Notes: generated from the letters alone by a model not told the origin. A stretch of DNA of 34,528 nucleotides from an uncultured Lachnospiraceae bacterium (GCA_910577115.1 CAJTMC010000039.1:1-34528), one strand, 5' to 3'; shown: positions 16,452 to 25,731, numbered from the stretch's first letter. Program-made: numbers and translations.

Positions 16452-18203
16452 TCATTTATATGTTACGGTAGATGTACCACAGTTTTTGAAAATGTCCAAT
16501 CTGTTTGTTGCCAGTATCCATTTATTACGGGATACATATATTGTTGCCAAATTCTTAGCATCTTGGAACATATAAGTCATATTTGTTACATTGCCTGTAT
16601 TAAAACTACTCAAGTCTAAGCTTGTTAATGAATTACAGTTTTGGAACATATAAGTCATATTTGTTACACTGCTTGTATCAAAACTGCTTAGTTCCAAGTT
16701 TGTTAACGACGTACAGCCTCGGAACATATAACCCATATTTGTCACTTTGTTTGTATCAAAACTGCTCAAGTCCAGACTTGTTAATGAATTGCAAAAATCG
16801 AACATATTCATCATGCTTGTTACATTACTTGTATCCATATTGCCTAAATCAAGGTTTGTTAGTAAATTACAGCCTGATAACATACCAGACATAATTGTTA
16901 CGTTCTTTGTATCAAAACTGCTCAAGTCCAGACTTGTTAATGACTTACAGAACTGGAACATCCCCCCCATATTTGTAACATTGCCTGTATCAAAGCTGCT
17001 CAGATCCATACCTACTAATGAATTACAATAGCAAAACATACAATTCATATTTGTAACATTGCTTGTATCAAAGCTGCTTAAATCCAAACAAGTCAATGAA
17101 CTGCAGCCTCGGAACATGTCACGCATATTTGTAACATTGCTCGTATCAAAGCTGCTCAAATCCAAATCTGTTAATGAACTGCAGTTCAGGAACATATCAC
17201 GCATACTTGTAACATTGCTTGTATCAATACTTTTACTAAATATTATGGACTTGATATTTTGGCAGTTTTCCCAATTAACACCATTAAACATATAGTAAGT
17301 GGACACAGCCGAATCATTCCCATTGCTTGCAATCTCTGTTTTATATGTTTTTCCATTAACCACATAATTTGCATATACGATTACATCTGTTTCAGAACCT
17401 TTATAATAATTAAGCGTAATCACATTATTTTCATTATTCAAAGTGTAATTCCAATTGATATATGCACTTGCTGGCGCAGTATCATATGGATCTGATTTTG
17501 GTTTCCCGCAGATTGTACATGTTCCATCCTCATAATTATGGATATGGTCAGGATCAATTGCTCCACACTCACATTTTCCGTCTGTATAATTATGCTCATG
17601 CCCTGCATTAGGATCAGCCTCTCCACACTCTGTACAAATACCATCTACATAGTTATGGGTGTGGCTTGCATTTGTTTCAAGATTTATCGTTACATGGAAT
17701 ATTCCTTTCCATGTACCCGCCGTCAGATTGGAGGCACTGATAAAATTATTTTTCTCTTCATGGCTGTTGGCTGCCTCCTCCGAATTCCAGTAAAACTTAT
17801 TTTGTGTTACTGTTGCAACCACATCTGCCTTTTTACTGTCAGAAGCCTGCTCTTTCATATAAAAATCAACATTTTCCGTTTCAGTTATGGCGTCCACGGG
17901 AACAACATGGACCCTTTCATTTTGTTTAATCTCCCCCGTTACTGTAATGGAGTAATTTGCCTGTTTGTTTCGATCAAGTACTATTGTTTTGGGAATAATA
18001 ACACTGTAGCTGGACGCCTGTTCATAAATTACTTCAATCTCTTCCATACTGCTCTCATCTGCAGTCCATCCCCCCCCCCCGCTATCCATAGGGGTTTCCG
18101 TTACAATCGCATCTATTGCATAGGCAGCTAACGCGTTGCTCATAATTGTTGCGCAAGCTAAAGCTGCACACATTGTTTTCATTATACTCTTTTTTATATT
18201 CAT
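16452..18203 (-). CDS. BspA-type leucine-rich-repeat surface protein
   Basis: A 583-aa exported protein. A signal peptide (MNIKKSIMKTMCAALACATIMSNALAAYA) is followed by a Gly-rich stretch encoded by an 11-base G tract. Next is the N-terminal domain shared with two neighbours (SYSVIIPKTIVLD ... VDFYMKEQ ... AGTWKGIF). Then come three short Cys-His repeats (HNYVDGICTECG type) and nine 24-residue repeats of DUF285/BspA type (FDTSNVTNMRDMFRGCSSLT, LDLSS). Such repeats form curved LRR surfaces used for host or partner binding. No sortase motif or TM at the C-terminus. The ATG at 18203 has AAAGGAGA about 10 bases upstream and starts the signal peptide; an upstream ATG at 18233 is rejected. It has its own terminator. 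Confidence 0.88.
   Translation of the reverse strand: MNIKKSIMKTMCAALACATIMSNALAAYAIDAIVTETPMDSGGGGWTADESSMEEIEVIYEQASSYSVIIPKTIVLDRNKQANYSITVTGEIKQNERVHVVPVDAITETENVDFYMKEQASDSKKADVVATVTQNKFYWNSEEAANSHEEKNNFISASNLTAGTWKGIFHVTINLETNASHTHNYVDGICTECGEADPNAGHEHNYTDGKCECGAIDPDHIHNYEDGTCTICGKPKSDPYDTAPASAYINWNYTLNNENNVITLNYYKGSETDVIVYANYVVNGKTYKTEIASNGNDSAVSTYYMFNGVNWENCQNIKSIIFSKSIDTSNVTSMRDMFLNCSSLTDLDLSSFDTSNVTNMRDMFRGCSSLTCLDLSSFDTSNVTNMNCMFCYCNSLVGMDLSSFDTGNVTNMGGMFQFCKSLTSLDLSSFDTKNVTIMSGMLSGCNLLTNLDLGNMDTSNVTSMMNMFDFCNSLTSLDLSSFDTNKVTNMGYMFRGCTSLTNLELSSFDTSSVTNMTYMFQNCNSLTSLDLSSFNTGNVTNMTYMFQDAKNLATIYVSRNKWILATNRLDIFKNCGTSTVTYK
16570..17245 (-). repeat. Nine tandem 72-bp LRR-coding repeats
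   Basis: The BspA-type repeats are visible in the DNA as 72-base periodic units (TTTGATACAAGCAATGTTAC-like cores on the minus strand). Two adjacent units around 17050-17200 are nearly identical. Recombination between units could change repeat number. Boundaries are approximate. Confidence 0.7.
18070..18080 (-). repeat. 11-base homopolymer (G11 in the coding strand)
   Basis: Eleven consecutive Cs on the plus strand, read as G11 in the LRR surface-protein gene. It encodes four Gly (DSGGGGW) directly after the signal peptide. Length changes by slippage would shift the frame. The present length is in frame. Confidence 0.9.
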
Positions 18204-18351
18204 AATTATCTTTTCTCCTTTCTTTTTTGGCATATGGATTCATATTATTTGAATTGCCAAATATTATATTCTATCATGCCGATATATTTTTATAACTCTC
18301 ATTTGCTTTATTTATCTGTTTTGTTTATATTCTTCTATGTTTCCGCACATC

Positions 18352-18384
18352 AAAAAAACATATGGAAAAACCATATGTTTTTTT
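18352..18384 (-). terminator. Terminator of the long surface-protein gene
   Basis: AAAAAAACATATGG pairs perfectly with CCATATGTTTTTTT around five As. It is symmetric, so it could also stop plus-strand transcripts. It lies 9 bases from the stop codon at 18393. Confidence 0.88.
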
Positions 18385-18392
18385 GTCTGCTT

Positions 18393-21300
18393 TTAATTCC
18401 GAATCCCCTCTGAAACACTGCTTTTCATTGGCTGGATTTTATTTTCTGCTGACGGTGTTTCCTCTTTTTCAATCAAGACCTCCGTATCTTCTTTGGATGT
18501 TTCCGTTTCATCCTCCAATAAATCCGCATTTCCTTCCTGCGGAGCTGTACCATCTTCATTTGGAACAGTCTCTGAATTATCCCCGTCTTCTGTTATATCA
18601 TCCTCATTCGATTCTTCCGTTGAAGTTTCCGTACTATCCCCAGAACTTTCTTCCGTATATCCATCTTCCACGGAATAATCCTGATACTCCGTATCAAAAA
18701 GAGCTGCAGAAGCATCTTCATATCCGCAATCATTACAAATGCCGCTGCTCATATGATGTTCCTCTTTAAGTCCGCATCTTGAGCATCTGTGATACTGGTC
18801 GGAATAATCAATGCTGACCTTTGGTAATGACAGTGTTAAAGTAGCCGTAGTATTTATGCCTGAACCATTTGTATATCCGTTTGCAAATCCTATATACTTA
18901 TATGTGGTTCCTGCTTTGCAGGTCATGCTGAAGGATCCCGACGAAGAGCCTTCTGCATTTATTGTTTCAGTCCATGGGTTCTCCTGCAGATAAACATCCT
19001 CAGACAATACTGATGCATATCCATAAGACGGACCTTCTGCCTTATAGCTTATCCTGTAAGTATAAGTACCCTCAAAATCGTAAGGCAGCGTTATCCCTAT
19101 TCTCACTATACTGTATGAGTGCTGCGAAGAAGCCTTTGACACATTATAAGTACATTTCAAGGTGTATCCAGAATCCTTTTCCGTCTGAGACCAGTATGAA
19201 CCATAAATCATATAATGCCATCCAACGCAATTACTCAGAATGTCTGGCTTGAAGTCATGTCCATAAGCATGAAGTATTTCTGAGTAATTATCCGTGCAGT
19301 CTTCCAGGAAGCTGTCACCGTTGCACGTATATACAGCTAATCCATCCGTAGTGCAGGTAGGTTCTGTTGTTACCACTCTGGTATAATTATGTATATGCCT
19401 TACCTGCCTGCCACAGTCATCACAGTATCCGTCATCATCTGTATCCCCGTTTTTATGGTTATCTGGATTGACGGGAAGGATATCTGTATAGGTGAATCCA
19501 CAGTCGTCACATACATATACCACATAGCCTTCCTCCACACAGTTCGCGTCAACCCGCTCCGCTTCCCTGAATGTGTCAGCATGGCTTTCTTCAATATTGC
19601 ACCTGCTGCATTTATGCACTTCCTTACCGCTGAAAACGGAATATGGCATCATCGGAGTTTTAAATGTCACGCTGCCTGTATATGTTGACCATGTGTTCAG
19701 ATTAACGGAAGCAGATGCCCCAAATCGTATCGCATTGTTTCCTGGATGCAGTTCCACGTTCAATGTACCGCTTGTCGTACCTGCCGATGTGGAAGCATAC
19801 GCAAGGCTGTAATTCAGGTAACTCTTGGATTTCCCGCTTGTTATTGTCGCCCCATCCTCGTAGTCATAATAGTTCGTACACGTCACATCCATACGATAAC
19901 CCGTTTTCGTAAAACTGCCGCTGCTAATTTTATAACTGATTGGAAGCGTATAAGTTCCCGCAAAGTTATCAGGAAGCTTTATATATAGTGTTCCCGTAGT
20001 GCCGTTTGATTTGTTTTTTGCGGTGCCGATTGTTCCAGTGTAACCGTAGCTGCTCTCAACAAACTTATAGCTGCTGTCCGCACCGTTGGCCGCAGTTTCA
20101 AATGTCGGATTGAGTTCTACCACATAAGGTTTCCAGTCATGGCCAATTCCTTCAAAATATATGCTGCTTGTCTGTCCGCATGTGTCAAACAGTTTATGTT
20201 CCATATCATAATAATCATCGACACAGACCAAATCCGCATAGCCTCCCGTACATTCCGCCACTGCTGTCTGTGCCTCATCGAACTTACATCTGTGCCTGAA
20301 CTGCAGTCCGCATTTCTCACAGAAATAATATTCATCCTTTTCAGGATCAGTACATACGGAATAATGGTTTTCATATGTTTGGCAGTGCGGGCAGTAATGC
20401 TGCGTCTTGTCCAGGCATGAATTTAAGGAAGGAAACTCTCCCCTTATCATCCATCTGCGGTAGCCGCTGCCGTTCGTACTGTTTGAGCTGCATCTCGCCG
20501 AAACGGCTATTACATTATTCCCTGCCTTAAGCATGATTTCCCTGCTTCCCGAACTGCTTCCCGAGCTGGAACTGCTTGAACTGCTACGTGATGTGCTGAA
20601 GCTTCCGCACTGGACAGAGCCTGATGTATACCCGCTGTACTGATAAGAATAATCATATGTATATGGGATTTCCGTTGGGTACCATTCGGGTACTGCTATC
20701 GTAAGATTATTGCTTGCACTCTGCGTTTTTCCTGCACTGCTGGTCAGTGCATCAGCAGTTTTCGTGGAAGGCAGTTCTGATACTTCAAACCATAACGGTT
20801 TCCAATCATGGTGGTCGGGATCAGGTTCCCCGCAGTTTTCACAGGTTCCGTCAACATAACTGTGCCCTGTCGCGGGTATTTTTTCCGTATGACTGTCTCC
20901 ACAGTTTTCACAGGTATACGTCTTTTCGCCTTCTTCTGTACAGGTTGGCTCTTTTGTTACCGTTTCCGTATAACTGTGCCCTGTTGCAGGTATTTTTTCC
21001 GTATAGCTGTCCCCGCAGTCACAGGTATACGTCTTTTCACCTTCCTCCGTACAGGTCGGCTCTTTTGTTACCGTTTCCGTATACTGATGTTCATGGTGGG
21101 GATCTTTTTCCCCGCAATGCTCACATTTTCCGTCAACATAGCTGTGCCCTGTTGCAGGTATCTTTTCCGTATAACTGTCCCCACAGTCACAGGTATATGT
21201 TTTCTCGCCTTCCTCCGTACAGGTCGGCTCCTTTGTTATGCTTTCCGTATACTGGTGCTTATGATTGGGATCATCAAGCAGGTTGATTGCAATCTCAAAT

Positions 21301-21755
21301 GTCCCCTTCCATGTGCCTGCGGAAAGTCTGCCCGCACTGATACTTCCCGTTTCCCTATGGGCATTTGATACCTCCTCATAATTCCAGTAAACCTTATCCT
21401 GTGTAATCGTTGCCGCCACGTCGGGTTTTCCAGTTCCCGATGTCTACTCCTTCATATAAAAATCCAGTTCTTCCGTAGCCCCGATGCCGTCCACAGGGGC
21501 TGCATACACACGCTTGGAGCAGGGAATGTCGCCCATAACCGTAAGGGAATATTCGCCATACATGCTTTCATCCAGTGTAATGGTCTTTGGCACAATGACG
21601 GAATAATTTGAAGCACTACTTTTAATGGTGTTTTCCTGTCCATAGTTGTCCTTTGCGGCATTTTCCACCGCATCTGCCGTCAGGAAATTCCCTGGCAGCA
21701 TTGCCACACACAAAATATATGATATCAGCTTTGCTTTATATTTGTTTATATTCAT
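18393..21755 (-). pseudogene. Long repeat surface protein interrupted by an in-frame TAG
   Basis: One frame of 1120 codons broken only by TAG at 21444-21446. The first part (21755-21444) encodes a signal peptide (KLISYILCVAMLPGNFLTADA) and the domain YSVIVPKTITLD ... LDFYMKE. After the stop, the same frame continues with TSGTGKPDVAATITQDKVYWN. The two relatives read FYMKEQASD and FYMKDQATI at this place, so the stop replaces a Gln (CAG to TAG). Downstream are Cys/His repeats (KEPTCTEEGEKTYTC, EKIPATGHSY), a Ser-rich stretch, several beta-rich modules with CxxC pairs and an acidic Glu/Thr tail. No sortase motif. A GTG at 21419 could start a shorter protein, but without signal peptide. Most simply a nonsense allele; readthrough is possible. 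It overlaps the preceding gene by 4 bases. Confidence 0.75.
20810..21285 (-). repeat. TGHSY/CxxCGD-coding repeats in the long surface gene
   Basis: Three near-identical units encode TKEPTCTEEGEKTYTC, then CGDSYTEKIPATGHSY, with spacers VDGKCEHCGE. The Cys pairs suggest zinc-ribbon-like or disulfide modules. DNA similarity between units is high, so recombination could vary their number. Confidence 0.7.
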
Positions 21756-22831
21756 GTTTTTCTTTTCTCCTTTCTGCCGCTGCTCCTTAATAATCCAAAC
21801 AGTGATGCCGTAAGCATTGCACCGTAAAACAGGATATGGCTTTCATCCCCTGTCTGCACATTGGAAACACCCGTACCTGCTTTTGGGGGACTGGTTGAAT
21901 CAATTTTTGCAAAATCGAACAGCTCACTGCCTTCTACCTTCACTCTATATGTTACAGTTTTCCCGCCGCTTTTTACCGTTATATCCGCCATTCCTTTCTT
22001 TAATCCAGTTATCACCAATTTGCCGTTTTTTACGGTTACAGATATGGCATCAGGATCTGAAACTTCAACTTCAATAGGATTTCCGCCTGTATCAACGGGA
22101 ACCTCGATAGTTTCCCCAACTTTAACAGTACCACCCGTGCCAGGCAGTACAATCTTATTGTTATTACTGGGGTTTTTCTTAATCACAAATTTCCCGCTTC
22201 CCGTCACAGTTTCATAATTATCTTTCATGATTTTGTAGTAAACCATATATGTACCTGGCTCTGTATATTCGGGGTTTTCTGTTGAATAATTTATGCCATC
22301 CGTGCTATACAGAATCTTGCAGCCCTCCGTCTTGACGGTTATTTTAATGCCGTGTTTTCCGCCATCATAATAAACAGGGCTGTCATCTGTTTCATATTCA
22401 ATTTTTGCTTCCGTGATTTTCACAGCAGCAGAACCTGTGGCTGTTGTATATCCATCCTTTTCTACTTTATAATAAGTTACATATGTACCAACATTCTTGT
22501 ATTCAGGTTTCTTTGTCGAATAAGTTTTCCCATCTGTGCTATACAGTATGGTTACACCCTCCGTCTTACAATCAACAGTGATTCCATGTGATTTACCGTC
22601 ATAGATTCCTTCATAACCATAAGCAGTAACATCCAGTTCTGGATACTTAGGGATCTCTTCCGAGAAATCATAAGTTGCCTTGTAGATTACCTGACATTCA
22701 GCATTGGTTTCCTCTGTACTTGTATCCACTGTCTGTGAGTTAGTGACCTCCGCATGTACAGGCAGTGCTGCAAAATTACACAATACAAGTGGGAGCAGTG
22801 CCGATACTCCCACAACTTTCTTCTTTTTCAT
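21752..22831 (-). CDS. Sortase-anchored surface protein with two MBG-like repeats
   Basis: A 359-aa cell-wall protein. Signal peptide MKKKKVVGVSALLPLVLC...VHA. Two repeats of about 75 residues follow (YDGKSHGITVDCKTEGVTILYSTDGKTYST and YDGGKHGIKITVKTEGCKILYSTDGINYST), which resemble Ig-like MBG/Big modules. Then comes a Big_2-like segment (VKVGETIEVPV...GLKKGMADITVKSGG). The C-terminus is a sortase signal: VQTGDE, hydrophobic LFYGAMLTASLFGLL and RKEKRK. GAAGGAGG 5 bases before the ATG at 22831 decides the start. Its stop overlaps the start of the long surface gene (ATGA), so the two are translationally coupled and may work together, one as wall anchor. No sortase gene is in the window. Confidence 0.87.
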   Translation of the reverse strand: MKKKKVVGVSALLPLVLCNFAALPVHAEVTNSQTVDTSTEETNAECQVIYKATYDFSEEIPKYPELDVTAYGYEGIYDGKSHGITVDCKTEGVTILYSTDGKTYSTKKPEYKNVGTYVTYYKVEKDGYTTATGSAAVKITEAKIEYETDDSPVYYDGGKHGIKITVKTEGCKILYSTDGINYSTENPEYTEPGTYMVYYKIMKDNYETVTGSGKFVIKKNPSNNNKIVLPGTGGTVKVGETIEVPVDTGGNPIEVEVSDPDAISVTVKNGKLVITGLKKGMADITVKSGGKTVTYRVKVEGSELFDFAKIDSTSPPKAGTGVSNVQTGDESHILFYGAMLTASLFGLLRSSGRKEKRKT

Positions 22832-23048
22832 TTCTACCTCCTTCTCGTCTGCGAAACATTCATATAAAATGTATTTATATATCATTTCATTCTTTGCTTT
22901 TTGTCTTTTTATCGTATACAGTTCCATGAAAAATATAATTTATGCAATATTCTTTCCGTGGACTGTTTCCTTATAGTTTAAAAGGAAGATAGGAATTTAT
23001 AATTATAAACTGTATAACTTCATGGTTTTCGTAAAAAGGTTTCCACAC

Positions 23049-23079
23049 AAAAAATAAGACCTGCATACACAAGCCTTAT
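23049..23079 (-). terminator. Terminator of the 171-aa surface gene
   Basis: ATAAG pairs with CTTAT, and the inner GCTTG with CAGGT (two wobble pairs). On the minus strand six Ts follow. It separates the 171-aa gene from the sortase-substrate gene. The rest of 22832-23129 is AT-rich without a gene. Confidence 0.65.
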
Positions 23080-23129
23080 CTTTATCAATATAAAACATTT
23101 TGTTATTAAAAGTTTATTCTTTCCAAAAA

Positions 23130-23645
23130 TTAATCCGCATTTGCAAGTGCGATATTGAAGTTAAATGTTCCCTTCCAGTTACCTGCTGTAATAGTAGGCG
23201 CTGCTACCCTGCCATCCTTGGAAGTATCCGCAGTAACCTCTGCGCTTGTCCAGTCAACAACAGCCTGTGTTACGTCGGCCTGAACATCTGCTTTCTTAGT
23301 TCCTATTGTTGCCTGATCCTTCATATAGAAGTTGATTCCGCCAATATCTGCAAGTGCATCCTGCGGTGCTACTGTTACCTTCTTGTCAGAAGAAATATCA
23401 CCGTACACTCTGACTGCATAATCAGAATCCTTGGAAACTGCATCCAGTACGATAGTCTTTGGGATGACTACGGAGTAGGAAGATGCCTGTGTATAGAGAA
23501 CTTCTGTATCTCTAGTAGTTCCAGACTCTCCAACTTCTTCCTGTGAAACAGGATCATAATTTGTTGTTGCTGCACATACAGGAAGAACGCTTCCCATCAT
23601 CATTGTTCCAGCCATGACTGCTGTTAAAATTTTATTCTTATTCAT
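23130..23645 (-). CDS. Small exported protein, stand-alone version of the shared surface domain
   Basis: A 171-aa secreted protein: signal peptide MNKNKILTAVMAGTMMMGSVLPVCA, then one domain of about 130 residues. The domain contains QASSYSVVIPKTIVLD, a Tyr/Val-rich strand, INFYMKDQATIGTKKADVQADVTQ and AGNWKGTFNFNIAL. The same domain opens the 583-aa LRR protein and the long interrupted protein. Here it is the whole mature protein, with no repeats, anchor or TM. This could be a fibre or matrix subunit that the longer proteins join by copies of the same domain; that is inference. AAAGGA before the ATG at 23645 and the signal peptide fix the start. A structured leader lies just upstream. Confidence 0.82.
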   Translation of the reverse strand: MNKNKILTAVMAGTMMMGSVLPVCAATTNYDPVSQEEVGESGTTRDTEVLYTQASSYSVVIPKTIVLDAVSKDSDYAVRVYGDISSDKKVTVAPQDALADIGGINFYMKDQATIGTKKADVQADVTQAVVDWTSAEVTADTSKDGRVAAPTITAGNWKGTFNFNIALANAD

Positions 23646-23693
23646 TTCTATTTTTCCTTTCATTTCTCGTTTTGAGATATTTTTAATATTAAT

Positions 23694-23768
23694 AGCCATC
23701 CTTGCTGACTCGTTTCAACGTGGTTAAAGGATAGCTGACGGCCGTAGCCCCTGCTAACCACAGCAGGC
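23694..23768 (-). promoter_or_regulatory. Candidate structured leader RNA with pseudoknot
   Basis: Upstream of the 171-aa gene, on the minus strand: hairpin 1 is CCTGCT (50-55 of 237xx) with AGCAGG (23762-23767). Its loop region GTGGTTA (complement of 23755-23761) matches TAACCAC (complement of 23720-23726) for a 7-bp pseudoknot. A second stem is AGCTATCCTT (complement of 23727-23736) with AAGGATGGCT (complement of 23694-23703). It does not fit the c-di-GMP, SAM, cobalamin or purine riboswitch patterns I know. A new cis-regulatory RNA is possible. Confidence 0.45.
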
Positions 23769-23995
23769 AAAAGTTATATAATCTTTCTCATTATAAATAG
23801 GAATTCAAAAGTTATTCATAAAAATATGAACAATCATTCTGATTTTTCGATTAAACAGTATCAGTCTATCTGTATGTTTAAAATATATCACTACTTTATG
23901 CACTATCAAAAAATAATTCATGCTTATTCAAAGTTCTATAATCTACAGAATTTCTTCCGCTTAAAATATTCCAACAGCATGAAGAGGAAATCGCA

Positions 23996-24232
23996 ATGAA
24001 TTACTATGTTCACAATTTGGAAACTGTAAATGCAAGGATTTTTAAAAAGAAACACTTACAGTTTGATTATATCGAACCTGTTCCTTTTGAGAAAATGCAG
24101 AACAGCAACGCCCTTTCTGTAATAGGCTGTATGAAACTCAAAGGAATCGAAAAAGAAACGGCTACTGATACAGTCGTTATCTCTAGCAGCATAACAGATC
24201 ATTATTTTATGCTCATGCCACCAAAAAAATGA
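23996..24232 (+). CDS. Small protein of unknown function
   Basis: A 78-aa soluble protein (MNYYVHNLETVNARIFKKKH...). I recognise no family. AGAGG lies 8 bases before the ATG. The stop overlaps the next start (ATGA), so it is coupled to the 47-aa membrane peptide that follows. It is on the plus strand, divergent from the surface-protein cluster. The 296 bases upstream (23700-23995) hold the leader RNA of the divergent gene and AT-rich promoter DNA. Confidence 0.6.
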   Translation: MNYYVHNLETVNARIFKKKHLQFDYIEPVPFEKMQNSNALSVIGCMKLKGIEKETATDTVVISSSITDHYFMLMPPKK

Positions 24233-24372
24233 AACACCTTAACAGGAAGCATCTAATCGGCTATGTCATGGTATCAGCAGATAATTATGTTGCTGTCTAC
24301 GAGCATAGTATACTGATGCCACTCCTATTGTCCATTGTATTTCTAGCAATATTCTATGCCATTATATTTTAA
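24229..24372 (+). CDS. 47-aa single-pass membrane peptide
   Basis: Too short for most gene callers. MKHLNRKHLIGYVMVSADNY is followed by a hydrophobic helix (ILMPLLLSIVFLAIFYAIIF) ending at the stop. The start overlaps the stop of the 78-aa gene by 4 bases, and a perfect terminator follows at once, so the two form a complete mini-operon. Function unknown. A toxin-like or membrane-anchor role is possible, since two-gene units of this size are often toxin-antitoxin pairs, but no family evidence supports it. Confidence 0.55.
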   Translation: MKHLNRKHLIGYVMVSADNYVAVYEHSILMPLLLSIVFLAIFYAIIF

Positions 24373-24395
24373 AAGCAGGGGATTTCCCTGCTTTT
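24371..24395 (+). terminator. Terminator of the two-gene mini-operon
   Basis: AAAAGCAGGG pairs perfectly with CCCTGCTTTT around GATTT, directly at the stop codon of the 47-aa gene. Confidence 0.85.
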
Positions 24396-24559
24396 GTAAT
24401 AAGTTAAGCCATTTAAAATAAAAAACAACGGACTAATCTAAACCATTACTTTTATTCAAAATAAGTGTTCTCAATTTTCGTTCCTCTCTAAAAACTCACA
24501 CTTTAACACTTTCAAAAGTTTAAAAATATCTACTTTTTTAAAAGTCACTCGTAAAATTT

Positions 24560-25501
24560 CTATAAAATTTTTACATCCTCGCTCTTACATGATCTGCAAC
24601 AAGCATTTTTATTAATATTTTGAAATATGCTTCCACAATTATTGCATTTAAACCAAGCACGCATATTATCTTTAGGATCGATGCATAACTCCAGCATATC
24701 CTCTGCATAAGATGTAAGAGCATATGCTGTTTCTATCCTATATGCATCAAATTCATCTACATGCTCTTTATCATGCTTATCAAGTGAATATTTATCTTCA
24801 TTTTTATATTTATTCAGTTTAAATGTAATAATCAAATTTAATTGTTGTAAAATATTCAATGCCTTTTCAAAAATTTCATTTGTTACTTCTATATCATCAT
24901 TCAAGACAGGAACAAAATACTGATAGAAAACATAAGATATATCCTCATCTTGCTCTATTTCTAGAGGCTCCACCTCGTCAGATAGCACCTGCAAAGCTTT
25001 ACAATTTGTGCTTGCAAACCTACTAAATGCGATTCCCAAACAATCTCCGTCTGATTCATAATCAAATATACTTTGTAGTATCTCTGCCTCAATCCATGTA
25101 AGCTGTTGAAGTGTATAAACGTATGACGGCTGAACATATTGCTGGATGTCTTCATTGCTTGCATTTCCTAGCAACTCAGAAAACATATTTTCCAAAGTCT
25201 TTTCCCGTTCACTACCAAATAGATATTTTATATGTTCAAGTAGAGGACCTGCCACTAATGGTGATGGTTCCTTTCTCTTATCCTTTGGCACCTTGTTTAA
25301 TGCTGCTGTAATAAACGTTTTATATTTCTTTTCCAATTCTTCCGCTGTCATACCTAAAAAACTAAACGGTAATGCTACAAACTTTAATATATATTCACCT
25401 GTTTTGCCAAGTTGAGTAAATGAAGGTTTAAATAAATCTGTATACACCTCATTTACTGGTAATTCATCCGCAATTTTCTTTATGATCTTCTCCCCATCCA
25501 T
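24560..25501 (-). CDS. Abi-alpha-like (DUF4393) protein with C-terminal zinc ribbon
   Basis: A 313-aa protein whose N-terminal two thirds resemble the Abi-alpha/DUF4393 group: DLFKPSFTQLGKTGEYILKFVALPFSFLG, then LVAGPLLEHIKYLF, EKTLENMFSELLGNASNED and HPSYVYTLQQLTWIEAEIL-like text. The tail has a zinc-ribbon pattern (CNNCGSIF ... CCRSC). Related proteins were linked to abortive phage infection, so a defence role is possible but unproven here. The GGAG 7 bases before the ATG at 25501 decides the start; the frame continues to 25552. It stands alone between two non-coding regions. 24396-24559 shows no gene. Confidence 0.65.
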   Translation of the reverse strand: MDGEKIIKKIADELPVNEVYTDLFKPSFTQLGKTGEYILKFVALPFSFLGMTAEELEKKYKTFITAALNKVPKDKRKEPSPLVAGPLLEHIKYLFGSEREKTLENMFSELLGNASNEDIQQYVQPSYVYTLQQLTWIEAEILQSIFDYESDGDCLGIAFSRFASTNCKALQVLSDEVEPLEIEQDEDISYVFYQYFVPVLNDDIEVTNEIFEKALNILQQLNLIITFKLNKYKNEDKYSLDKHDKEHVDEFDAYRIETAYALTSYAEDMLELCIDPKDNMRAWFKCNNCGSIFQNINKNACCRSCKSEDVKIL

Positions 25502-25731
25502 CTTACTTCTCCTCATGTAATAGTTATTAAAGATTTCTTTCCCGTAACACATTTAAAACAACTGATTTTATTATTTTCTTATTTTAATTATAAAATAAAT
25601 ATATCAATATATCAAATTAAAACTATACAATTACGACAAATTGATTGATCTAAGAAAAGGATATCAACTGCTAATCCAGTAATTCCAATCCCTTTTTTTA
25701 TAAAGTCTGACCTTATGGCTCTACGTTAGGA

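Noticed and set aside
16570..17245. Regular 72-bp repeats as a possible CRISPR array
   Set aside because: The period is in frame with a surface protein (DUF285/BspA repeats) and there are no spacers.
18393..21419. A separate gene starting at the GTG at 21419
   Set aside because: It would lack a signal peptide and begin within the conserved domain that continues from the upstream frame; the interrupted single gene explains it better.
23694..23768. c-di-GMP, cobalamin, SAM or hammerhead class for the leader RNA
   Set aside because: Key conserved strings of these classes (for instance CGCAAAGCC or CTGATGA) are absent, so no known class is claimed.
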